A stretch of 64,000 nt of DNA from Patiria pectinifera (taxonomy: Eukaryota; Echinodermata; Asteroidea; Valvatida; Asterinidae): NCBI GenBank assembly GCA_029964075.1, contig CM057140.1, positions 2,994,643-3,058,642 on the forward strand, in the 5' to 3' direction. Positions 49,501 through 59,100 of the stretch are shown here, one piece after another (within the stretch, counting starts at the first letter, position 1; each line of letters starts with the position of its first letter). Both the position numbers and the translations under genes were made by a program. The notes under the pieces are model-generated. The model was not told where the DNA came from, made no database searches, and worked only from the letters and a program-made list of their open reading frames with translations.

Positions 49501-52500
49501 GTACTGATTTGCGAACAATTGTCTATTCTAAGGATGTTTTTGTTAAAGTAACTCACCTCTCTCATTCAAAGACACAGTAAAAGCATTTGGCCTTTGTCCA
49601 GTATAAAATCCCACTTGCCCTACAAATGACGTAGAAGTGTACAGCGTCTGCAATGGAACAAATCATGTGAAATGAAATTTAGAATTACCATACACTTACC
49701 ATACTGCCCCAAACTACTGTACCCTACCTACCTATTACTCCCTGTACTTCAGGCAATAAACACAATGTAATACAATGTAATACAATGTAATACAATGTAA
49801 TACAATGTAACACAATGTAATGCAATGTAATACAATGTAATACAATGTAAAACAATGTAATACAATGTAACACAATATAGTAATACAATGTAATACAAGA
49901 CAGAATGACTGTTCACTGGAATTCTTTTCATGAATAATAATCAGCATTTAAGAACGCTCTTTTTAGTGAACTAAATCACAGCGCTTACAGTATTATTATT
50001 ACCCCTGATCATCGGGCCAATTAAACATTCCAATTACCATCTCAGCTCCCTGGGGAGTATACAGCTCGATGCAGCCTGTTAGGCGCAAACAAGCTTATTC
50101 AATCACAATAGCCATTTCTGCCCTCACAGGTACCCATTTACTCCTGGGTGGAGGGAAGCAATGAGTGACAAAGTGCCTTGCTCAAGGGCACACGCACCAT
50201 GACCCCGGCTGGACTCGAACCCACAACCCGCAGCTTTACCCACAGACCACGAATCCAGTGCCCTTAACCACGAAGCCACAGCACTCCACAATCTGGTCTA
50301 CACCATTACAGATTTAGCCCATTCATTCAGTGCATGGTTATCCTATACAATAGCACTGCCCAACTCACCAGTGACGGTCAGTAAGACACTTGGCCAGTCC
50401 TCTGGGACCAGCAATTATGTTTAATCCCTGAATTTATTTCTGTTTTAGCTTAGAGAATTTTTCAGAAAATGCCCTCTTCTACTGACCTTTCCGTGGCTCT
50501 GAAAGTCGACAACTACCGTCCAGTTTCGTAGTGTCGCGGTGTAATCATAGTCCATGTTCCGAGCATGCCATATGTTCCCTTTGCTGTCTTGAGCAACAAT
50601 ACTGGTGCATCCTCTACACAAAAACCAACAAAAAAATTAAAATTGTGACACTAAAACACTGAAAATTTTGCTCTATGCTTAGAGTTATGTGGGCTACAAA
50701 TTGCCCTCAATAGGCCGAGTAAGAAACATATTCAGTTTCTCGTCCAGCCTTTTTGAAAAAAATGAAGGAGGTGGGCACGTTTTTTTTTCTCTCAAGATGG
50801 CCGATTTTCCAAGATGGCAGATGGATTCTTCAATTTTCTTGACTATTTTGCTGACAGAAAATTGTGTCCGAAGGAGCCATAAGCCTTTCTACATCGATAC
50901 AATTTTGTTGAAAACAAATCAAAAGACAACATACTGATAATATACGCAAAATATATTGCAAATGTATAGTTAAAAAAAGGGGGAAAAGGAGGTGGTAGGT
51001 AAAAATGGGGAAAGATTTCCATATACGAAGTTCACTCAACACTCTGTGTACAAACCCTATGAGATTGGACTGAAAAATTGTAAGGTTTTCTAAGAAAATG
51101 CTTGTATTTTCTCACTGCTCAAATTGACTTTGATGACATGAAATTGCTATCTGGGGGCTTGTTAGTCAATACAGAGGAAAATTAGTGAACTTCGTATATG
51201 GAAATCCTTCCAAAAATGGATGAGGGCGGAGACGATAAACTGGTTTATTTTTCTACTTGGCCTTACATTTGAAAATCACACTGCGCTGTAAACCATTTAG
51301 CCGCAAAAAGCGACAATTCTCCCGTTTTCAACTTGCAACATCTGGGCTTCAATTCTTAATATAACAAATTACTTACCCTGAAAGAGTGATGTCATATATA
51401 AGATTATACAGCACGATTTCTCCTACGTCCATCTGAAAGTGCTTGGCGATACCGCGGATCTCACCAGCATACGGCGAAGGCAGATAATAGTCCAGCGCTC
51501 CCGCAATGATCTCAAGAAGTTGCAGTGTCTCTTTGTTCACCATTTTGCTGCAAAAGAATTTTGGAAGCAAAATCAAAACGAATCACACAATCACTGCAAT
51601 ATTTTTTTGGGAAAGAGTTCCGTACCTGGACATCACTTGACACCCTGTGCACAAACCCTATGAGACTGGTCTGAAAGTGTTTTGTCAGTAATACTTCAAT
51701 ATTTTCCATGCTAAATTTGACTTCTGGGCATATTATTACTTTCTGATGGCTGATACTAGAGTGATAGTACCCCTGTTACTATGGGTCTTACGTGTAAGAC
51801 CCATAGGCTGGCATATCAACGCGAACATACTGTATACGCTATGAAAAATATACAATCAACGACCGAAAAAAGTAGAGTTGAACTTAATTGGAGCGGCTGC
51901 TGTATATTTTTACCCCAAGACTTTGCCCAGTACTTCTTGACATACTCATGTTCATTTTGCTAAAAAGTATGTTAATTTTAAGGGTTGAATCGATCCCGAT
52001 GGTGCAAAAAAATTATGAAAACGGTCCCATTTCTGTACTGAAGCAACAGTTTTGAGTTTTAATGTTTTAACGTACACGCGAAGCGCTGTTGGCGTGACGT
52101 TAGAGTCTTTTGGTCTGGGAACCGACCACAGATACTGTCTTTATAATGCATATCACGGGCAGCGTCAGACGGGCCAATCAGTCGTGTTTGCATTGACGTT
52201 AATCATGTTCACGTTGATATGCCTACCTATGAGTCTTATGTAGGGGTAGAGTGATAGGTCACTGAAGCGAAAAAATAGTGATGGCCATATGGGAATCTCT
52301 CCAATTATTCTGACAAAAACCTATTGGGAAAAAATGTTGGAACCTGACAGTGACACCAGGTCAGGTTGCAAATTGTTTTTCAAACAATTTGATACAACTA
52401 CTTACATTTTACAACTAACTATCTTTAAAAAAAATACTAACTTATTGTAACTAGGCCTACATCTACAAACTCGTTATTAAAGAGTTACTTTTTTTTGGAC

Positions 52501-53136
52501 TCGAGTCTTATTAGCCTAGGCTTCGCTCGAATCGAGTCGAGTCTTCTGATGAGGGACTCGAGTCGAGTCGAGTCATTTGCTTGCAGTGACACGAGTCGAG
52601 TCATTTTTACCCTTAGGGACTCGAGTCAAGTCGAGTCACCAAAAATTGTGACTCGAGTCAGACTCGAGTCGAGTCATGGACTCGAGTCATTACAACTCTG
52701 ATAAATAATTGTTAACACTTTAAATTAATAAACACTTTATTGTTGAACACATACGAACAAAAGGTTATTTCCTGAAATATTTTTAATCCTGAAGGCTGAA
52801 CATTAAATGGGTAATACTAATAGAAAGAAAAAAACTCCCGCTTTCCTTTAATTATAATCCAAAATTAACTTTTTAATCACGTCTTTTTTAATAATAATTT
52901 ACGATAATCTCGCTCGGATCATCACTCACGCGCCGCCGGTCGACTTACTCAAAAACTGCCGCGGCCATTTCTCGAAATTCACTGGCATTCCAGTGTTGCA
53001 AGACGGACTCCCATCGCTCTTCCTCGGGCAGATCGATGTTCATGGAATACCTGGGAGCTTTCTTGAGACCCTCGTTCCAAGTTTGAGAGCCTAGGACCAG
53101 GGGAATTGTGAGGAAAGTGAAGAAAATACGCCACAT
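46581..53136 (-). CDS. NAAA: NAAA-like lysosomal N-acylethanolamine acid amidase, downstream copy (last exon not found)
   Basis: Exons in order: 52949-53136, 51377-51547, 50487-50613, 49557-49647, 48214-48302, 47895-48073, 47112-47174 and 46581-46676, giving 334 codons plus two bases. The start MWRIFFTFLTIPLVLGS is a signal peptide (an in-frame ATG lies 4 codons upstream, not shared with the paralogue). The family hydrolyses fatty-acid ethanolamides at acid pH; the proenzyme cleaves itself before the nucleophile Cys. C122 (CTSIVAQ), R138, D141 (HARNMDY) and N289 (ETNYDHW) match human C126, R142, D145 and N287. It lacks the acid-ceramidase insertion after the RN(M)D motif, so NAAA is preferred. 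Exon 8 ends in LSLPLVCN with a good donor; about 25 C-terminal residues are unaccounted for. Confidence 0.9.
47425..47734. mobile_element. MITE with GGCCAAGTTCG ends in NAAA copy A intron 6
   Basis: GGCCAAGTTCGGGCAAGGAC pairs with the inverse of GGCCAAGTTCGCGCAAGGAC; GTTGACTA arms continue inward. No clear target duplication. Confidence 0.7.
48478..48600. repeat. Decayed dispersed repeat related to 33188
   Basis: TCCGTCTGGCTAGCTGTCATTT and GTTTTGTGATCAAAAT match the repeat at 33188-33290. It lies in NAAA copy A intron 4. Confidence 0.5.
48809..49179. mobile_element. Harbinger-like MITE, TTA target duplication (copy 2)
   Basis: Ends GGCCCAAAAAAAAGTCTCCGG and the inverse of GGCCAAAAAAAATAAGTCTCC, flanked by TTA (48806-48808, 49180-49182). 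Same family as 45684-46044. It lies in NAAA copy A intron 4. Confidence 0.75.
49759..49899. repeat. 10-bp minisatellite (TACAATGTAA)n
   Basis: About 13-14 units in NAAA copy A intron 3, absent from the matching intron of copy B near 60960. Confidence 0.9.
49985..50290 (-). mobile_element. tRNA-derived SINE, family 2 (copy 2)
   Basis: Same blocks and orientation as 42205-42575, including GGGTTCGAGTCC (minus strand) and GGTACCTGTGAGGGC. It lies in NAAA copy A intron 3. Confidence 0.8.
51007..51215. repeat. Inverted repeat, relative of the intron-1 MITE
   Basis: GAAAGATTTCCATATACGAA pairs with TTCGTATATGGAAATCCTTC. The interior shares CTGTG(T/C)ACAAACC and CTATGAGA(T/C)TGG with 51609-52302. 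It lies in NAAA copy A intron 2. Confidence 0.6.
51609..52302. mobile_element. MITE in intron 1 of NAAA copy A, shared with copy B
   Basis: GGGAAAGAGTTCC at the left and the inverse of GGAGAGATTCCCATA at the right, with CATCACTTG and GTGATGGCCA inside. It aligns to 62361-62700 in the same intron of copy B, so insertion predates the gene duplication. A second element is nested at 51768-52248. Confidence 0.7.
51768..52248. mobile_element. Nested MULE-like MITE, 9-bp target duplication
   Basis: TACCCCT ends with longer arms (GGCATATCAACG(C/T)GAAC pairs across). Flanked by GAGTGATAG at 51759-51767 and 52249-52257. A 9-bp duplication suggests Mutator-like. Confidence 0.75.
52499..52695. repeat. 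GACTCGAGTC palindrome-rich hAT-like MITE
   Basis: About a dozen copies or half-copies of the palindrome GACTCGAGTC. The right end, read inverted, is CAGAGTTGTAATGACTCGAG, a hAT-like terminus. It lies in NAAA copy A intron 1. Confidence 0.65.
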
Positions 53137-53189
53137 TTTGAAGTACATCCGTGCGCGAAAACACGCTTTTTATGCTGCGTGCATGCAAG

Positions 53190-53319
53190 GGGTCAGCAAC
53201 TCGACCGTCGAGACTACCCGAATGTTGAGACAACTCGACCGTCCATGCGTTAAGGTCGCCCGTAAGATTTATTTGGTGATAGTAGTCGAGTTGTCTCAAC
53301 GGTCGAGTTGTCTGACATT
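53190..53319. mobile_element. Short MITE in the promoter of NAAA copy A
   Basis: Both ends carry two copies of GAGACAACTCGACCGT-like sequence in inverted orientation, flanked by ATGCAAG (53183-53189, 53320-53326). Absent from copy B. It lies 54-183 bases above the start codon. Confidence 0.7.
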
Positions 53320-53331
53320 ATGCAAGATCAT

Positions 53332-53369
53332 CAGGTGCACAAAGTCAGGTGACAAAGTAATGTCATGTG
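53332..53369 (-). promoter_or_regulatory. Degenerate E-box cluster of NAAA copy A
   Basis: CAGGTG (53332, 53346) and CATGTG (53364) occupy the positions of three CACGTG sites in copy B; the flanking AAGATCA, AAAGTAAT and ATGTAAACAC align. Confidence 0.5.
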
Positions 53370-53399
53370 GTTACCTCAATGTAAACACTTAAATGAAAT

Positions 53400-54280
53400 T
53401 GGGGGGGGGGGGGCCTCAATATTTTTTAAAGACTGCCCTATTCCATTGAAAATGCCCTTTTTTTAAACAGCACTTACCCCACCCCACCCCAATATTTGTA
53501 AAAAGAGTGCCCTTCTTTTTGTCAACAAGTGCCCTTTCTTTCTGAGCAAAATATGCCTTAAAAAGTTGTACCTTTTTTTATTGCCATATCAGCTGTATGG
53601 GTGCCTTTTTAAATTTTTGCACAGTATCGCCCTGAAAAAGCACCATATATTGTCTCTTAGTGTCAGTGTGCGTAATCGTTGGTTTTGAACAGCGCCCTCA
53701 TTGACAGAAATCCCCCAAAATAAAATTGACCTTGTAATGCCCCTGCCCCCCGCCCCACCAATAAAATACAATTTCCCCATTATCCACGATAACATCAAAC
53801 ACAAACTGAAACAACAATATTCATAATTATAATTTATTAACTTGTATAGGGAAAAATATATAAGGCCTTTCCAAAAAAAATCTAAAATGCACTGAAAATA
53901 ATAAATTAAATAAAAATAATCTGATCTTTAAAAAAAATGCCCTGAATTCCATTATAAAAATATAAGAAACCAATAAAAAGAGGTTAAGTAGGAACCTTAT
54001 TTTAAACGAAAACCACCTGCAAAAAGAACCAGAAAATACAAAAATCACTATAATAGAGATTCGATGAATACAAATAGTTTTAAAAAAATTACAGTGACCA
54101 ACGAAATATTAATCAACTCTAACTCCCTAGGGTGATTTGCTAGGAACCATTCCCATCCTTGCAAATCCCAAATCCATTTTGGTAAACTGTGCACATAAAC
54201 GTTGGACTCTGTTTGTAGTATGCCTAATCCCACGTAACCCACAGTCAGTTTACTAGTGCAATACTCATCCTAACAGATTC
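53400..54280. other. Inter-gene DNA between NAAA copies, low-complexity part
   Basis: Starts with a 14-G run, then degenerate repeats of TGCCCTTTTT-type sequence to about 53650. A minus frame at 54048-54242 was not recognised. The last exon of copy B was looked for here and not found. Confidence 0.35.
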
Positions 54281-54290
54281 CAACAAACCC

Positions 54291-54774
54291 TAGCCTTTAG
54301 TCAAGTTCCACGCGCCTATACCCGGACCATCCGGACACGTAACGCACCCCGGATACTGGCACGTAAAAAGACTAGCACGAGCGACGAAGTCGCGAGGGCC
54401 TTTACTATCTCGTGGAACTAATCACTTATTCATTTATTCACGTAATATAAATCAAGCAATATAAACCAATCATCTAACGGTGGTTTGCGGTTACCAGCAA
54501 CAGCACCCGCGCCATGGCGCGCGTGCTGTCTGGCGCCAGACGACGGCTGATTTACGTTAGTAATTAATTCTGCATTTTCATTGGTCAATTCACAACGGGT
54601 AATGCATTATGCATGTCTACCAAATTGGTAGACAAATGTAAAGAAAAACATAACCATTCTTCACGAGATGGTAAAGGCCCTCGCGGCTTTGCCGCTCGTG
54701 CTAGTCTTTTTACGTGTCAGCATCCGGGGTGCGTCACGTGTCCGGGTAAGCGCGTGGGACTTGACTAAAGGCTA
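54291..54774. mobile_element. MULE-like element with long inverted ends, 9-bp duplication
   Basis: About 130-bp inverted ends starting TAGCCTTTAGTCAAG, flanked by AACAAACCC at 54282-54290 and 54775-54783. Arms contain CTAGCACGAGCG. Long ends with a 9-bp duplication fit Mutator-like elements. Confidence 0.8.
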
Positions 54775-55203
54775 AACAAACCCTGGTGTTGGGGTTTGGC
54801 TGGTTGGGGATCGTTGCCGGGGGTTACAATGTCTAATGAGAAAGCCATACAACCAACTTCGTCCCTAGTGCTAGTTTATTTCCGACCAAGTTTCCAATAA
54901 TTAAAGCCCTGGATAGGAAACTCTCTTCCTGAATCCTGATTCGAATGAAGTATCAACTCAGCGTTAGAATCTATGAGTGAGTTTCAATTATATAAAAATT
55001 ATATTATTATATATGTTTTTAACAATTCTTCTCCAAAAATCCATACAATCACAAACATAAACTTATACAATATTCCAATGATAACAACCAAACTTATATT
55101 AGTATCATAATCAAATACCTGTAGATCCCAAAACAATGATTAATTGACCAATGACTTTCTCAAAATAAATTAACTGTTCGTGTTTGTGTCTTTAAATTCC
55201 AAT

Positions 55204-55606
55204 GGTCCTTTTAAAATCATTACTTGCTTTCCAGTTTTAGTCACAATGTCGAAAGAAGGTTGCATAGCTTGATGGGTGGGCGGCACTCATAAGAGTGGTG
55301 TACACAGTCATTCTGAGGAAAGTTTTAAAAAAGAAGAAGATTTTTTAAACAGAGACATTGACTGGAGCGGGGTTTGAACCTGAGACCTCTGGATTGCCGT
55401 TCCGGTGCTCTACCAACTGAGCTATTCAGCCCATTTAGTCAATGTCTTTGTTCTAGGAGTTATAAACGCTAAACTATTTGCCGTGTTGCCATGGATCCTG
55501 TGCATAGTCAGGATGCTAACAAGATCAGCAATGCTGCAAACCTGGGAAAAAGCAAACGGGGATCACTCAGAGAGAATACGGCTTTTTGTTTAAAATGTTC
55601 AAATAA
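55204..55606. repeat. Dispersed repeat with embedded tRNA-like sequence (copy 2, intact)
   Basis: Uninterrupted relative of 44486-45476; shows the site where the TTAA element entered copy 1. Confidence 0.7.
55360..55431 (-). pseudogene. tRNA-like sequence within the dispersed repeat
   Basis: Minus strand: A box TAGCTCAGTTGGTAGAGC, B box GGTTCAAACC, six of seven acceptor pairs, weak T stem. Probably a SINE head or relic. Confidence 0.6.
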
Positions 55607-55609
55607 ATG

Positions 55610-56155
55610 ACAATAGGGAAAGTAATTCAAATAATTTTTTTTGATTGTTTAATTTATGCACAAACACAAATCCTGAATTTGTCGGACTGCAAGTGCTACG
55701 GCACGCGATTTACCTTCACGCATGTGTGTACTTGTTCTACATAACCCCCGAGGACCGACACACAATTGGAGAACAACAGATCCTTTCAGTCCTCGGGAGT
55801 TGGGTCTTTTGTTCAAAACGGTCCTCCGTAGTAGGTTTGTGTGCTTAGTCTATGGGAGAGTGTTATATTACAGGGACAAGGAAAACACAAAGCATTGTCC
55901 TATGGAGTACAGTAAAACAAGACTGTGTGAACTGCAGAGTGCAAGTGTATGGATACCGACCAAAACAGCGTGGACTGGCCTCCTATGGCGTAACTATAAT
56001 TGCCTTAAGGGATTAACCAGTTAGTGTTACAATGGGCTAAGTCAAAGATAAACATCGAAAATCCTGGTATAAACAGGGCCCACACTTTTAAAAGGGCAAA
56101 TCACCTCGTGGGAAAAATCTGTAACTACTCATTAAAAACTATTCAAATTACTTAC
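55610..56155. other. 3' flank of NAAA copy B
   Basis: CCCGAGGAC (55748) and GTCCTCGGG (55789) form an inverted pair. No terminal exon recognised. Confidence 0.3.
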
Positions 56156-59100
56156 GGGTTGCACACGAGAGGCAGAGAGAGCACCTTCAACATGGCTTCA
56201 AGATCGATGGCGTCTTGGCCAATCGCATGCATAGCCTTGTTTCCATGAGATCTGTGATCAAGACATCACACCTATTATTATTTGCTACTGGCCATGAGTA
56301 AAGATCGTTCTTGAAGTAACCTTCCCTATTACAACCAAACCCCACAAAGAGGTTCTGGATAACCGTTATTTGGTTTAAAATTGTTTGAATAACCGGATTT
56401 TGCAATCTCCGATTTTTCCCACCACTACTAGAAATTAACACATTTGGAAGGGTCTAGATGGGGTTACTGGTTAAAGCTATAGTCCATCATTTGCAGCCAT
56501 CCGAAAAGTAACTGGCCTAATTATTGTTGAAAAACAAACTTTATTGAAAGATAGTAAGGGAACTAAACTCCCTGTGAAATTATTCTTTCTGGGAAGCTGT
56601 CATTTTGAATTAATCAACGAAAGAAGGCCTTTCCAACGGTGCATCTTAAGATGCACCATAGGAATATTTAAATTAGTAGTTTGTTTTGTTATTCGGCGAA
56701 GTGCGCGCAAGCATTGGCACGACGCACACGCGGTTGCTATAATTCGTCGGATCAGTGCGCGACGTCGCGTATAGCTGCAATTCAAAATAATTCAAAACAT
56801 GATTCAGTAACTTTTGATTTGAAATTGAGATCCTAGAATGCTATTTTTCTCGGAATATACAGCTGAAGCTTAGCTGAAACTTCATCAGGTTAGTTGTTCA
56901 GTATCCTTCATTATATTTTGAACACTTTTGTTGCTTCAAACGAACTAAATGCACAAATTACAAATGATGGACTATATCTTTAAATACATTTGGAAGTTTA
57001 CTTTTAATCACGTACCTACGGTAATCCCATTTGGGTGGTGATTTCCAGTGGTCATAGTTGGTCTCCAGTACAAACCATCTAGCAGCAAAAACAAGGGCAT
57101 GGCACTCAAAACAAAGCAATATTTCACATTATAGGGGAAGTAAAAAAACAAACCCAAATGTCGGGACCATTGTTTTAGTGAAGTTCTGCAAGTGGCACTT
57201 TCAAAACCTACAATATGAAAGCCCGATTTATAAGCTCTCTTTTAGTACAAGAATCATTCAAATCACTCATGTACTTTTCAAGTTATGGTATTTTAAACAC
57301 AAAGTTTCAAAGTTCTCTCCATGGATCACAAAAAGGTGTGCGTTCTTTCAGCAAAACGAAAACAACTCACATACATATGTGATTTGTGTTTGTTTCGCTG
57401 CAAAAACAGTTTGAAATCAGCTATCGCATGCATTACAAAGAATGCCACATTGGTTGGATGTAACAGGACGAAGAACAAGGAAATTTAACAGGCATACAAA
57501 TGGGGCATAATCACATACAAGCTACGTTAAAAGATGCTTTTCACATGAGAAAAACAAACAAAAGCAACGTATCAACCAAAATAAGAAAATGAAAAACACA
57601 AATTCAGCAATAATCATGCAATGGGTGGAAATAAACATGTAACAAATGAACTGATGACTGGAAATTGAAGAAATGACATGACACCAAATCAGAGAAAAAT
57701 ATTATTAAAATTAAGTACAAGACTGAGCACAAATCAATGAAGTACATGTAAATGAACCGTTCATGCAGGATGATAAAACTTGGTACATGGTCGAGCAGGT
57801 GTTGGTGGAAGCTGAAGGGATGTGCTTAAAATTAAGATCAAGGCTAAAAACAAATCAATGAAGTAAATGAACTGTTCATGCAGGATGATAATACTTGGTA
57901 CACGGTCGAGCAGGTGTTGGTGGAAGCAGATGCGATATGGATGAACGAATCGTGCATCACAGGTTGTTGGACAATGAGGACATGGTTACCTTGCGATTGC
58001 TGTGCAGGAGGCAGATCACACGTCCATCTGTGGTCCAGGCGTTGATGGTCTTAGAACTCTGTTGACTGGCCTTGATAAGACAGCCATGCAGCCTGATGTG
58101 AGACTCTCGGTGATCGGAAGCTCGAGCCTTCAAGTAATCGCTTTGAGTGGAAGACTCGCTCCTCTTTGCACAACTGACAAACTTGATGATGATTGGTCAA
58201 GATCGTCGATTTGCAGATGATGGCATGGGTGGCTTGTGCGTAAAGCGCTCGCCTCTCACCAAGGTGACCAAGGTTCGAAACCTGACCGCGGATCGCATGT
58301 AGTAGAGTTGTGCGTTGGTTCTCTCCTGTGCCACGAGGGTTTTTCTCCGGGCCCTCCGGTTTTCCTCCCTCCAGAAAAATCAAACACTTTTGATCTCAGG
58401 CTGTGCTCCGTGGTCATATATGGGTCGATGTGGCCGGCAGCCATAGGCGCCTTTACGTGCCAGCGGCCCTACCACGTTGTAGCCGCGACCTTCGCAATTC
58501 AGCATACCAGCTGCAAGTAAGGATGATTAGCCTCCCAAATTATTATTATATTATTATGAGTTGCCATCCTAGGGAGAAGGCTTGCCAATTTGATGAGTAT
58601 GATCAATATATGAGTTCTGGAGATGACTCTCTGACTTGAGATGATTCAGGCGATCAAGTGCTGATAACTTCTCATTGGGCTTCTCGTCGAATCAAAGGCA
58701 GACTGTTAAGACGACTGTCCTCCTCAAGTTCATCTATTTTTTTCGCGAGGTTATTGTTGATCTTTTTAAGAGAAGAGAATTCATTCTCAAGCGATTTTAT
58801 CCATCTGTAGAGACTCATATACGTCTTGTTAGACTTCTGGAGAGATAGTAGTAGACAGCTTCGTCATAAAGATGTCGGATCGGACCAGCTTCTCAACGAT
58901 GGTTGCCGTGGCCTCGTGGTCTGGAGCATTGACTTTGTGGTATGCAGGTAATTCTGTAGGTTGAGGGTTTGAGTCCAGCCTGGGGTTGTGGTGTGGTGCG
59001 TGTGCCCTTGGGCAAGGCACTTTGTCACTTATTGCTTCTCCCCACCCAGGAGTATATGGGTACCTGTGAGGGCAGAGATGGTTATGTGACTGAATTAGCT

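Noticed and set aside
49759-49899. CRISPR-like array of short repeats
   Set aside because: The 10-bp units are directly adjacent with no spacers and lie in a eukaryotic intron.
54048-54242. 64-aa minus frame (GYVGLGILQ..., LPKWIWDLQG) as the missing NAAA copy B exon
   Set aside because: No similarity to the NAAA C-terminal segment and no matching phase at an acceptor.
45195-55431. tRNA genes at 45195-45265 and 55360-55431
   Set aside because: Anticodon stems or T stems are mispaired, position 33 is not T, and both are embedded in a dispersed repeat.
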